NCBI RefSeq assembly: GCF_013378075.1
Contig: NZ_CP051131.1
Coordinates: 682,001 to 746,000 of the forward strand
Origin: Parasphingopyxis algicola
Lineage (GTDB): Bacteria; Pseudomonadota; Alphaproteobacteria; Sphingomonadales; Sphingomonadaceae
Direction of reading: 5' to 3'
DNA: 64,000 bases
Shown one piece after another: positions 20,279 through 28,422 of this stretch (position 1 is the first letter of the stretch; the number at the start of each line of letters is the position of its first letter). The notes beneath the pieces are model-generated. The model did not search any database, was not told the DNA's origin, and was given only the letters and a program-made list of their open reading frames with translations. The position numbers and the translations under genes are program-made.

Positions 20279-20414
20279 GGTCTCGCTCCCCTGATGCGCT
20301 GTTTTTTGAATCCGTTGCACTGAATAGCGAATGAATGGCGCCGGCGGTCGGTGCATCCGCCGCTGTTGATACAATGGCTTGATGCGGTGCGACCCCTGCA
20401 ATAGCGATGACCGC

Positions 20415-21374
20415 ATGGACATCGTGATCGCCACGCTGACCTCGCCGGTCATCCTCTTTTTCATCCTCGGCATGCTGGCGGCGTCCGCGCGATCCGACCT
20501 CGCCATTCCCGAGGCCATAGCCAAGGGCCTGTCGCTCTACCTGATGGCGGCGATCGGCCTGAAAGGCGGCGTCGCGGTCTCGGAATCGGGGTTTACGCCG
20601 GAACTCGCGCTGGCTGCTGCGGCTGGCGTCGCGCTATCTTTCGTCATACCCTATCTCGCTTATCCGCTGTTGACCGGCTTCGGCAAACTCGACCGCATCA
20701 ATGCCGGCGCCGTGTCGGCACACTACGGCTCGGTCAGCGTCGTCACATTCGTGACAGCGCAGGAGATTTTCACCGGTCAGTCGATGGGGCCTGCCGGCTA
20801 TATGGTCGCGGTCCTCGCCCTGATGGAAACCCCTGCGATCATCAGCGGCCTCATGCTGGCCCGGCGCGGCCAGAAGCGCGATGACGGGAATGGTGGCGGG
20901 CTGCTTCACGAAGTCCTGCTCAACGCCTCGGTCGTGCTGCTGATGGGAAGCTTCTTCATCGGCCTGATGGCCGGGCCCGTCGGTTTCGAACCGATCGCAC
21001 CGCTGTTCCAGGTGCCGTTCACCGGCGTGCTCTGCTTCTTCCTGCTCGACATGGGCCTCGTCGCCGCGCGGCGCCTGATCGAATCCAAATCGATGACGGT
21101 GCGGCTGGCCGCGCTCGGCATTCTCTTCCCGCTGTTCAACGGCGTCGTCGGAACCGTGCTGGGCACCGCGATCGGTCTTGACGTCGGATCGGCGGCCGCG
21201 CTCGGCGTGCTCGGGGCCAGCGCCTCCTATATTGCCGTCCCGGCGGCAATGCGCATGGCGCTGCCGGAGGCCGATCCAGGGCTCTATCTCTCGATGTCGC
21301 TTGGCGTTACTTTCCCTTTCAACATCATATTGGGCATTCCCTTGTTCGCAGCATTGGCGCAGGCGATAGGATAG
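20415..21374 (+). CDS. sbtA: Sodium-dependent bicarbonate transporter
   Basis: SbtA is a high-affinity Na+/HCO3- symporter first known from cyanobacteria. The 319-aa protein is almost wholly hydrophobic, with about ten membrane segments in two inverted halves. Features include LAIPEAIAKGLSLYLMAAIGLKGG, the AHYGSVSVVTF motif and ASASYIAVPAAMRMALPEADP, which match SbtA family sequences. The start ATG at 20415 precedes the first membrane segment; an ATG at 20379 is less likely. A SbtB-like regulator gene and a carbonic anhydrase gene follow directly. Confidence 0.9.
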   Translation: MDIVIATLTSPVILFFILGMLAASARSDLAIPEAIAKGLSLYLMAAIGLKGGVAVSESGFTPELALAAAAGVALSFVIPYLAYPLLTGFGKLDRINAGAVSAHYGSVSVVTFVTAQEIFTGQSMGPAGYMVAVLALMETPAIISGLMLARRGQKRDDGNGGGLLHEVLLNASVVLLMGSFFIGLMAGPVGFEPIAPLFQVPFTGVLCFFLLDMGLVAARRLIESKSMTVRLAALGILFPLFNGVVGTVLGTAIGLDVGSAAALGVLGASASYIAVPAAMRMALPEADPGLYLSMSLGVTFPFNIILGIPLFAALAQAIG

Positions 21375-21376
21375 TC

Positions 21377-21688
21377 ATGGTCGAAACCGTCACCCGCAAA
21401 CGGATCGAAATTCTCGTCGACAAGCCGCTGGCCCACGTGCCGATCCGGGCGGCCGCCGATGTCGGCATCGCCGGCTATTCCCTGATTCCGGTCCAATCCG
21501 GCGCCGGCCGGCACGGCAGCTGGCGCAACGACCGGATATCGGGAGCCGAAAACAAGGTGATTTTCCTGACCATCGCGTCGGAAGAAAAGGCCGACGCACT
21601 GGTCGACCAGCTTGCGCCCAAGCTCGACAGCCACAGCCTGCTCCTGACCGTTTCCGACGTGCAGGTCGTACGCGGAGACCGGTTCTAG
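21377..21688 (+). CDS. sbtB: SbtB-like PII-family regulator
   Basis: SbtB is a trimeric PII-like protein that binds adenine nucleotides (cAMP, AMP, ADP, ATP in cyanobacteria) and gates SbtA. The 103-aa product has the ferredoxin-like PII pattern. A central loop (GRHGSWRNDRISGAENK) matches the SbtB T-loop region, and its end VSDVQVVRGDRF matches the last strand. It lacks the canonical GlnB uridylylation motif and has no C-terminal Cys pair of the redox R-loop seen in some cyanobacterial SbtB. It starts two bases after sbtA. Assignment rests on both sequence and context. Confidence 0.85.
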   Translation: MVETVTRKRIEILVDKPLAHVPIRAAADVGIAGYSLIPVQSGAGRHGSWRNDRISGAENKVIFLTIASEEKADALVDQLAPKLDSHSLLLTVSDVQVVRGDRF

Positions 21689-22323
21689 TGCCGGAGTTCG
21701 GGGCGCTCGTCGACGGCTACTACCGGTTCCGGGCCGGCGATTATGCCGCCCAAAAACGCCGTTATGACAATCTCGACCATGACGGCCAGCATCCCCCGGT
21801 GATGGTCATCAGCTGCTGCGACAGCCGCGTCGACCCGGCGACAATTTTCGATACCGTGCCCGGCCAGATGTTCGCGCTCCGCAACGTCGCCAATCTCGTG
21901 CCCCCCTATCAGCCGGATCAGCGCCTGCACGGCGCGTCGGCGGCGATCGAGTTTGCCGTGGTCGATCTCAAGGTCCGCCATGTGGTCGTGATGGGCCATG
22001 GCAAATGCGGCGGTATTACCGCTTCGCTCAAGGGCGAAGACCGCGGCGTTGCGGGACCGAGTTTTATCGACGACTGGATGACGATCATCAAGCAGGGCCG
22101 CGATCGCATTGTCGAACGCGCGGCGACCGATCCGGCGCTCGACGCACAACGCGAGCTCGAGCATGAAGCGATCCGCATCAGCCTCCAGAACCTGCGCACC
22201 TTCCCCTATGTCGCCGAGCGCGAAGCCGAAGGCAGCCTCAAGCTCCACGGCTGTTGGTTCGCGATTGCCGATGGCGAACTGCACGTCATGGACGACGATT
22301 CCGGCGCCTTCGGGCCCGCCTGA
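21688..22323 (+). CDS. Beta-class carbonic anhydrase
   Basis: This zinc enzyme interconverts CO2 and bicarbonate. The 211-aa protein has the beta-class zinc and catalytic motifs: ISCCDSRVD (Cys, Asp-Arg dyad) and GHGKCGG (His, Cys). FALRNVANLVPP and SAAIEFAVVDLKVRHVVVMGH are also typical. GTG is the start and shares one base with the sbtB stop, so translation is probably coupled. In this cassette it would use the bicarbonate imported by SbtA to supply CO2, or hold bicarbonate for carboxylases. Confidence 0.94.
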   Translation: MPEFGALVDGYYRFRAGDYAAQKRRYDNLDHDGQHPPVMVISCCDSRVDPATIFDTVPGQMFALRNVANLVPPYQPDQRLHGASAAIEFAVVDLKVRHVVVMGHGKCGGITASLKGEDRGVAGPSFIDDWMTIIKQGRDRIVERAATDPALDAQRELEHEAIRISLQNLRTFPYVAEREAEGSLKLHGCWFAIADGELHVMDDDSGAFGPA

Positions 22324-22374
22324 CATTTTGACCCCGCCCCTAGCCAACCATCTCGCTGCTGCTAAGGCGTTCCG

Positions 22375-23865
22375 ATGCAAACCGGCCAGCTGATTTCCCT
22401 CGCCCTCTATTTCGTCGCCATGCTCGGAATCGGGCTCTACGCCTGGCGAACATCCACCGACGACGTTTCCGGCTATATGCTGGGCGGGCGCAAGCTGAGC
22501 CCGGCAGTCGCGTCGCTATCGGCCGGCGCGTCCGACATGTCGGGCTGGATGCTGCTCGGGCTGCCGGGCGCGATGTATGTCTCCGGGCTCAGCGCCAGCT
22601 GGATCGCGATCGGCCTGTTCATCGGCGCGCTCGTCAACTGGATCGTCGTCGCGCCGCGCCTGCGCGTACACACCCAGATCGCCGACGATGCGATCACCAT
22701 TCCCGACTATTTCGAAAAGCGTTTCGAAGACCGCTCGCGCATGCTGCGCGTGATGTCCTCTATCGTCATCGTCATCTTCTTTACGCTGTACACATCGAGC
22801 GGTGTCGTCGCCGGCGGCAAGCTGTTCGAAAGCGCGTTCGGCGCCGATTATGCGCTCGGCCTCTGGATCACGGCGGGCGTTGTCGTCGTCTATACGCTGT
22901 TCGGCGGCTTCCTCGCGGTTAGCCTGACGGATTTCGTGCAAGGCTGCATCATGTTCGTCGCGCTGGTTCTCGTGCCGGTCGTCGCGTTGACCGACATCGG
23001 CGGCGCGGGCGGCCTGCAGACGACGCTTAACGGCATCGATCCGGGCCTGCTCAACCTGTTCGGCGGGATGACGGCGATCGGTATCATATCCGCGATGGCT
23101 TGGGGTCTCGGCTATTTCGGCCAGCCCCATATCATCGTCCGCTTCATGGCGATCCGCAGCGTCGCCGACGTTCCCCGGGCGCGCAATATCGGCATGACCT
23201 GGATGGGCGTCACGCTGATCGGCGCGCTCTCGACCGGACTGATCGGCCTGGCCTATGCGACGCAGACCGGTCTGCCGGTCGACGATCCCGAGACGATTTT
23301 CATCATCCTCAGCCAGATCCTGTTCCACCCGTTGATCGCCGGTTTCCTGCTCGCCGCGATCCTCGCCGCGATCATGAGCACGATCTCCTCCCAGCTGCTG
23401 GTCTCGTCGAGCTCGCTGACCGAGGATTTCTACGCGATCTTCCTGCGCAAGGAAGCGGGCCAAAAGGAACTGGTGACGATCGGGCGGCTGTCCGTCGTTG
23501 CCGTAAGCCTCGTGGCGATCGCGCTGGCCTATAACCCGAACAGCAATGTCCTCGGCCTGGTCAGTAATGCCTGGGCCGGTTTCGGCGCAGCCTTCGGCCC
23601 GATCGTCCTGCTGAGCCTCACATGGAACCGGATGACGCGCAACGGCGCGCTGGCCGGGATGATCGCCGGCGCGGCGACGGTCCTGTTCTGGATCTACGTA
23701 CCGGTGCTGGCGGACGGCGCGACCTTGTCGAGTGTGATCTACGAGATCGTCCCCGGCTTTCTCGTCTGCGGCGCTATTGCCGTCAGCGTCAGCCTTTTGG
23801 GGCGCGAACCCGCCGACACCATTGCCCAGACTTTCGAACAGGCGCGCGTCGCCCGCACGAGCTGA
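22375..23865 (+). CDS. putP: Sodium/proline symporter
   Basis: PutP takes up proline with Na+ and belongs to the sodium:solute symporter family. The 496-aa protein has about 13 membrane helices, with the PutP signatures GYMLGGRKLSPAVASLSAGASDMSGWMLLGLPGA, GYFGQPHIIVRFMAIRS, and IMSTISSQLLVSSSSLTEDFY near the second Na+ site. The C-terminal end EPADTIAQTFEQA is also family-like. It begins 52 bases after the carbonic anhydrase stop. No proline-catabolism gene is seen next to it. Confidence 0.93.
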   Translation: MQTGQLISLALYFVAMLGIGLYAWRTSTDDVSGYMLGGRKLSPAVASLSAGASDMSGWMLLGLPGAMYVSGLSASWIAIGLFIGALVNWIVVAPRLRVHTQIADDAITIPDYFEKRFEDRSRMLRVMSSIVIVIFFTLYTSSGVVAGGKLFESAFGADYALGLWITAGVVVVYTLFGGFLAVSLTDFVQGCIMFVALVLVPVVALTDIGGAGGLQTTLNGIDPGLLNLFGGMTAIGIISAMAWGLGYFGQPHIIVRFMAIRSVADVPRARNIGMTWMGVTLIGALSTGLIGLAYATQTGLPVDDPETIFIILSQILFHPLIAGFLLAAILAAIMSTISSQLLVSSSSLTEDFYAIFLRKEAGQKELVTIGRLSVVAVSLVAIALAYNPNSNVLGLVSNAWAGFGAAFGPIVLLSLTWNRMTRNGALAGMIAGAATVLFWIYVPVLADGATLSSVIYEIVPGFLVCGAIAVSVSLLGREPADTIAQTFEQARVARTS

Positions 23866-23881
23866 CAGGAGAAACCCGTTC

Positions 23882-24805
23882 ATGACCGACGCCACGACCC
23901 CGATCCTCCACCATTACGACCGCTCGCCCTTCGCGGAAAAGGCGCGGATCCTGCTCGGCATCAAGGGCTTGGACTGGGGCTCGGTCGATATCCCGATGAT
24001 GATGCCCAAACCCGATCTGATGCCGCTGACCGGCGGTTACCGGAAGACGCCGGTGATGCAGATCGGCGCCGACATCTATTGCGACACCCAGCTGATCACC
24101 GACGTGCTGGAAGCACGGCAACCCGATCCGGGATTTTATCCGGACGACAACAGGGGCGCGGCGATGGGCATGTTGCGCTGGTCCGAAAGCGCCTTTTTCC
24201 GCGCGAGCGTCGGCAGCGTTTTTGGCACGATCATCGAGACCCTGCCGCCCGAATTCCTTAAGGACCGCTCCGAGTTCGGCGGCGCACCGCTCGATGTCGA
24301 CATGGTCAAGGCCGCGCAGCCGCATTCGATAGCCCAGTGGCGGGCCTTTACCGGCTGGGTCGACGCACAGCTCGCCGATGGCCGGGATTTCTTCTTCGGC
24401 GACGCGCCGGGCGCCGTCGATGCGAGCCTCTACATGCATGTCTGGTTCGTTTCCGCCGTCCTGTCCGCCGAACTGACCGGGATCGGCGTCTTCCGGCACG
24501 TCCAGCCCTGGGCCGCGCGGGTCGGGGCGATCAAGCACGGCAACCCGAGCCCCCTGCCCTCGTCCAACGCGCTCGATATCGCCCAATCGGCCGACCCGCG
24601 GGAGACCGAAGGGACCGTTGCGGGACGGTTCAGTTCGGGCGACACGGTCACCGTAACGCCCGACGACAATGGCCGCGTGCCGGTCGCCGGACGGCTTGTC
24701 CGGGCCGACGATGGGCGGATCACCGTGTTGCGCACCGACGACCGGGTCGGCGACGTCGCCGTGCATTTCCCGCGCGCCGGCTTTATCATTGCCCCTGCAG
24801 GATAA
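23882..24805 (+). CDS. Glutathione S-transferase family protein with extra C-terminal domain
   Basis: The 307-aa protein has a thioredoxin-like GST N-domain (residues 5-85: HHYDRSPFAEKARILLGIKGL, GYRKTPVMQIGADIYCDTQLI) and an all-alpha GST C-domain to about residue 225. Beyond it is a further beta-rich stretch of about 80 residues (TVAGRFSSGDTVTVTPDDNG...) that is not part of a usual 200-220 aa GST. Similar long GST-like proteins exist in alphaproteobacteria. The start ATG at 23882 has GGAGAAA upstream and lies 16 bases after putP. Substrate is unknown. Confidence 0.85.
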   Translation: MTDATTPILHHYDRSPFAEKARILLGIKGLDWGSVDIPMMMPKPDLMPLTGGYRKTPVMQIGADIYCDTQLITDVLEARQPDPGFYPDDNRGAAMGMLRWSESAFFRASVGSVFGTIIETLPPEFLKDRSEFGGAPLDVDMVKAAQPHSIAQWRAFTGWVDAQLADGRDFFFGDAPGAVDASLYMHVWFVSAVLSAELTGIGVFRHVQPWAARVGAIKHGNPSPLPSSNALDIAQSADPRETEGTVAGRFSSGDTVTVTPDDNGRVPVAGRLVRADDGRITVLRTDDRVGDVAVHFPRAGFIIAPAG

Positions 24806-24809
24806 CCCC

Positions 24810-25526
24810 ATGCCGAACGATTACAGCCGCGATCATCACAATATCGCCCTTCTCATCGATGCCGACAACGCCTCGCACCAGGGGATCGACCCGGTGCTGA
24901 CCGTGCTCGCCGAGCTCGGCACGGTGAACATCCGCCGCGCCTATGGCAACTGGCGCAAACAGGCGCTGAAGAACTGGGTCGACAAGCTGCACCGCTACGG
25001 CATCGAGCCGCAGCAGCAGTTCGATCTGACCAAGGGCAAGAACGCCACCGACATGAAGATGACGATCGACGCGATGGACCTGCTATTCGGCGGGCGCGTC
25101 GACGGGTTCGGAATCATGTCGTCGGACAGCGATTTTATGCCGATGGCGATGCGCATCCGCCAGGACGGCCTCCCCGTCTACGGCTTCGGCAGCGCCAAGA
25201 CGCCCGACGCCTTCAAACAGGCCTGCACCCGCTTCATCGATGTCGATGCGCTGATCCGCGCGGAGAAGGACGGAAACGCCAAAGGCGAAAAAGGCGCGGT
25301 GGACGAGGATGTCGTCGCGCTGCTGATCGACGCCTATGACGCCGCCAAACGCGACGAAAACGGCTACGCAGCGCTATCGGCCGTCGGCCAGCGCGCCGGC
25401 AACCGCTCGAGCTTCGACGTCCGAAACTACGGCTATTCGCGCCTCCGCGACCTGATCGACGACATCCCCAACTTCGCGACCGAGCAGCGCGAGAACGGGC
25501 AGGTTTGGGTGAAGCGGTTGCGGTAA
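24810..25526 (+). CDS. NYN-domain / LOTUS (OST-HTH) protein
   Basis: The 238-aa protein has an N-terminal NYN domain, a PIN-like metal-dependent ribonuclease fold. ALLIDADNAS holds the first acidic residue, GKNATDMKMTIDAM the next, and SSDSDFMPMAMRIR the third set. A C-terminal OST-HTH/LOTUS domain at about residues 165-235 is often linked to RNA binding. This is the LabA/YacP-like arrangement common in proteobacteria; targets are unknown. The start follows the GST stop by four bases, suggesting a putP-GST-NYN operon. Confidence 0.88.
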   Translation: MPNDYSRDHHNIALLIDADNASHQGIDPVLTVLAELGTVNIRRAYGNWRKQALKNWVDKLHRYGIEPQQQFDLTKGKNATDMKMTIDAMDLLFGGRVDGFGIMSSDSDFMPMAMRIRQDGLPVYGFGSAKTPDAFKQACTRFIDVDALIRAEKDGNAKGEKGAVDEDVVALLIDAYDAAKRDENGYAALSAVGQRAGNRSSFDVRNYGYSRLRDLIDDIPNFATEQRENGQVWVKRLR

Positions 25527-25910
25527 CGCGCAATGACCTTAGAGTAAGTTTGAGGAGTTATCTCCTTGTGACAAGGATTGCGTCCGGATGGTTCTTTGTT
25601 GTCATTGCGAGGAGCGAAGCGACGCGGCAATCCAGAGCGAACGAGCGATGCGCTTGCGGCTCTGGATTGCCGCGACGGCCCGAAGCGAGTTCGGCCCTCC
25701 TCGCAATGACGGCTGAAACTACAATCTCGATGCGTGTCGCGGAGGAAAGACCCTAAGTTTACATACTTTACACACAGCCGGCGTTTTTTCGACGGCTTCT
25801 CCTATCCCTTCTCCGTTTCCGGTCCGCGTTGCGGCGCGGTAGCCGAAGCGGCATTATCGCCGCACGTCCGGTCCCTTATCTCACACGCGATAGCCTGTAG
25901 GACAGCATAA
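25527..25910. other. 384-base intergenic stretch, mostly repeats
   Basis: No gene is seen. Two short hairpins follow the NYN gene (GGAG-TTAT-CTCC and CCTTG-TGA-CAAGG, about 25551-25577), neither with a good T run. A 111-base inverted-repeat element fills 25601-25711. Beyond it an AGCCG/CGGCT hairpin with a T-rich loop sits at about 25777-25798. The last 100 bases show nothing I can assign apart from the acylphosphatase leader. Confidence 0.7.
25601..25711. repeat. Nested inverted-repeat element (intergenic, TCATTGCGAGG type)
   Basis: The outer arms GTCATTGCGAGGA (25601-25613 and, inverted, 25698-25710) and inner arms CGCGGCAATCCAGAG (25623-25637 and inverted 25660-25674) give a long cruciform-like structure with a purine-rich GAGCGAAGCG segment between. 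Elements with these arms are scattered in intergenic regions of many alphaproteobacteria. It has no open frame and may be a non-autonomous, REP- or MITE-like repeat. Confidence 0.85.
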
Positions 25911-26186
25911 ATGATCGCCCGTCACCTCATCATCCACGGCCGCGTCCAAGGAGTCTGGTTTCGCGACTGGACGGTGAAGACGGCGCACGAACTCGGCCTT
26001 GTCGGCTGGGTCCGCAACCGGAGGGACGGCACGGTCGAGGCGGTCGTGCAGGGTGAGGAGAAAGCGGTGGAGCGGTTCCTGTCGCTCGCGAAAAACGGGC
26101 CGCCAGCTGCCGAAGTGCTGCGGATCGATCCAGGTACGGCGGAAACCGACAGGCTTGTCGGCTTCGAGAAACGCTCGACCTGCTGA
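25911..26186 (+). CDS. acyP: Acylphosphatase
   Basis: Acylphosphatase hydrolyses acyl phosphates such as carbamoyl phosphate and 1,3-bisphosphoglycerate. The 91-aa protein has the full signature: HGRVQGVWFRDW, with the catalytic Arg, and GLVGWVRNRRDGTVEAVVQG, with the catalytic Asn. Length is typical. Its TGA stop abuts the first REP-like palindrome. It is the only intact gene in the repeat-rich patch. Confidence 0.95.
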   Translation: MIARHLIIHGRVQGVWFRDWTVKTAHELGLVGWVRNRRDGTVEAVVQGEEKAVERFLSLAKNGPPAAEVLRIDPGTAETDRLVGFEKRSTC

Positions 26187-26190
26187 TACC

Positions 26191-26220
26191 GTCATGCCGG
26201 ACTTGATCCGGTATCCAGGG
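26191..26220 (+). repeat. REP-like palindrome, copy 1
   Basis: This 30-base unit reads GTCATGCCGGACTTGATCCG and continues GTATCCAGGG. It folds as TGCCGGA / TCCGGTA around a CTTGA loop centre. It lies just after the acylphosphatase stop. A second unit of the same family lies inverted at 26596-26625, with the GIY-YIG pseudogene between. Confidence 0.85.
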
Positions 26221-26236
26221 CAGTTAGGCACAAGGC

Positions 26237-26559
26237 ATGGCAAAACAACCGGCCGTTTACATTATGGCAAACCGCCGCAACGGCACGGACTACACCGGCG
26301 TCACATCCGACCTCCCGAAACGTATCCACGAACACCGCTCGGCACCTATCCAGGTTTCACGAAACGCTACAGCCTGAAACGCCTCGTCTGGTTCGAAACC
26401 CATGAAACCATGGAAACCGCTATCGCCCGCGAAAAGCAGATCAAGAACTGGAAACGCAGCTGGAAGTTGGAGTTGATCGAAAAGGACAACCCTCGGTGGC
26501 GCGACCTGGCTGAGGATTTAGGCTTTGATCTTCTCCCAAGTTCGTCACCCCGGGCTTGA
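26237..26559 (+). pseudogene. GIY-YIG nuclease-like gene, broken by a one-base deletion
   Basis: Small GIY-YIG proteins of about 95 aa resemble UvrC/homing-endonuclease catalytic domains. The first part (MAKQPAVYIMANRRNGTDYT, then GVTSDLPKRIHEHR) is in one frame. The rest (YPGFTKRYSLKRLVWFETHE, then AIAREKQIKNWKRSWKLELI) is in another. The break is in the GG at 26341-26342, where one more G would restore HRSGTYPGFTKRY. The two catalytic Tyr/Arg regions fall on opposite sides, so no active protein is expected. Its stop (TGA at 26557) is inside the downstream palindrome. Decay or a base error would look the same. Confidence 0.85.
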
Positions 26560-26625
26560 CCCGGGGTCCAGGGCGGCGAGCGTCATCATTGATGGCCCTG
26601 GATGCCGGATCAAGTCCGGCATAAC
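26544..26625. repeat. Pair of REP-like palindromes in inverted orientation (copies 2 and 3)
   Basis: Copy 2 (26544-26573, plus) has stem CCCCGGG / CCCGGGG around CTTGA. Copy 3 (26596-26625, minus) has stem TGCCGGA / TCCGGCA. Both end in TCCAGGG, so they face each other across a 22-base spacer and could form one long hairpin. The stem changes between copies are paired, so the fold is kept. A T run (26630-26634) follows copy 3, making a modest terminator possible. The ettA stop is 9 bases beyond, on the other strand. Confidence 0.85.
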
Positions 26626-26642
26626 TACGTTTTTCCTGACAC

Positions 26643-28322
26643 CTAACGAGTCAGCTTCTTATACGTCATCCGATGCGGCCGATCCGCTTCGTCGCCGAGC
26701 CGGCGTCGCTTGTCTTCCTCATACGCCTCGAAATTCCCCTCGAACCACTCCACATGGCTGTCGCCCTCGAACGCCAGGATATGCGTCGCGAGACGGTCGA
26801 GGAAGAAGCGGTCATGCGAAATCACCACGGCGCAACCCGCAAAACTTTCGAGCGCTTCTTCGAGCGCGCGCAGCGTTTCGACGTCGAGGTCGTTGGTCGG
26901 TTCGTCCAAGAGCAGGACGTTGCCGCCCTCCTTCAGCATCTTGGCCATATGGACGCGGTTGCGTTCGCCGCCCGATAGCTGGCCGACCTTTTTCTGCTGG
27001 TCGGTGCCCTTGAAGTTGAACGCGCCGACGTAAGCCCGCGTCTGCACTTCGTGCTTGCCGAAGGTGAAGATATCGAGCCCGTCGGAAACTTCCTCCCAGA
27101 CATTGTGGTTGGGATCGAGCGCGTCGCGGCTCTGATCGACATAGCCGAGCTTGACCGTCTCGCCGACCGCGATGTCACCATCGTCCGGTTCTTCCTGGCC
27201 GGTAATGAGTTTGAACAGCGTGGTCTTGCCCGCGCCGTTCGGCCCGATCACGCCGACGATACCGCCGGGCGGCAGGCTGAACGTCAGGTCTTCGAACAGC
27301 AGTTTATCACCATAAGCCTTGGAGAGCCCCTCGGCCTCGATGACCTTGCCGCCGAGCCGCTCGGGCGTCTGGATCAGGATCTGCGCCTTGCCGGGCGAGC
27401 GGTTTTCCTGCGCCTCGACCAGCTCGTCGAACGCCTTGATGCGGGCCTTGGACTTGGTCTGGCGCGCCTTGGGCGACTGCCGGATCCAGGCCAGTTCGTC
27501 GGAAATCGCCTTCTGCTTGCCCTTGTCCTCGCGCTCTTCCTGCTCGAGCCGTTTCGCCTTCTTGTCGAGATAGGTCGAATAATTGCCTTCGTAGACGAAG
27601 TAGCGGCCGCGATCGAGCTCCAGGATCCAGTTCACGACATTGTCGAGGAAATAGCGGTCATGGGTGACGAGGATCACGTTGCCCGGATAATCGACGAGAT
27701 GCTTTTCGAGCCAGGCGACGCTTTCGGCGTCGAGATGGTTGGTCGGTTCGTCGAGCAACAGGATATCGGGCTTGTCGAGCAGCAGCCGGCAGAGCGCCAC
27801 GCGGCGCCGTTCGCCGCCCGAAAGACTGGTGACATCGGCATCGCCCGGCGGGCAGCGCAGCGCGTCCATCGCGATTTCGAGCTGGTTGTCGAGCGTCCAG
27901 CCATCGACGGCGTCGATCTTCTCCTGAAGCTCGCCCATTTCCTCCATCAGCGTGTCGAAATTCGCATCCTCGGGCGGGTCGGCCATCATCCCGGAAATCT
28001 CGTTGAACCGGTCGACGAGATCGGCGACGGGCCGCACGCCGTCCATCACATTCTCCTTCACCGTCTTGTCCGGATCGAGCTCCGGCTCCTGCGCCAGATA
28101 GCCGACGCGGATCCCCTCGCCCGGCCAGGCTTCGCCGGTGAAATCGGTATCGATGCCGGCCATGATCTTCATCAGAGTCGATTTGCCCGAGCCGTTGGGC
28201 CCGACGATGCCGATCTTGGCATCGGGATAGAATTGCAGATGGACCTGGTCGAGGATCGGCTTGCGGGCGCCGGGAAAGGTCTTGGTCATGCCCTTCATGA
28301 CGAAGGAATATTGCGCGGCCAT
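26643..28322 (-). CDS. ettA: Energy-dependent translational throttle protein EttA (ABC-F)
   Basis: EttA is a soluble ABC-F ATPase that binds the ribosomal E site and gates entry into elongation by energy state. The 559-aa protein has two ABC domains. Domain one has Walker A GPNGSGKSTLMK, signature LSGGERRRVALCRLL and Walker B ILLLDEPTNHLD. Domain two has GPNGAGKTTLFK, LSGGERNRVHMAKML and LLLDEPTNDLD. An arm and linker rich in charged residues sit between. Length is typical. The start ATG at 28322 gives MAAQYSFVMKGMTKTFPG; the longer open frame is not family sequence. Confidence 0.96.
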   Translation of the reverse strand: MAAQYSFVMKGMTKTFPGARKPILDQVHLQFYPDAKIGIVGPNGSGKSTLMKIMAGIDTDFTGEAWPGEGIRVGYLAQEPELDPDKTVKENVMDGVRPVADLVDRFNEISGMMADPPEDANFDTLMEEMGELQEKIDAVDGWTLDNQLEIAMDALRCPPGDADVTSLSGGERRRVALCRLLLDKPDILLLDEPTNHLDAESVAWLEKHLVDYPGNVILVTHDRYFLDNVVNWILELDRGRYFVYEGNYSTYLDKKAKRLEQEEREDKGKQKAISDELAWIRQSPKARQTKSKARIKAFDELVEAQENRSPGKAQILIQTPERLGGKVIEAEGLSKAYGDKLLFEDLTFSLPPGGIVGVIGPNGAGKTTLFKLITGQEEPDDGDIAVGETVKLGYVDQSRDALDPNHNVWEEVSDGLDIFTFGKHEVQTRAYVGAFNFKGTDQQKKVGQLSGGERNRVHMAKMLKEGGNVLLLDEPTNDLDVETLRALEEALESFAGCAVVISHDRFFLDRLATHILAFEGDSHVEWFEGNFEAYEEDKRRRLGDEADRPHRMTYKKLTR

Positions 28323-28422
28323 GGGTCGATTATGCTCCGGATGGGGATATTGGAAATTGGGCTGCGATGTAGGGACGCCAAGGCGAATTGGCAAACGTTG
28401 AAGCGCGCGTTAAGCGAGGCGC

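Noticed and set aside
26185-26630. CRISPR array
   Set aside because: The repeats are palindromic, in mixed orientation, and separated by a gene; there are no regular spacers or cas genes.
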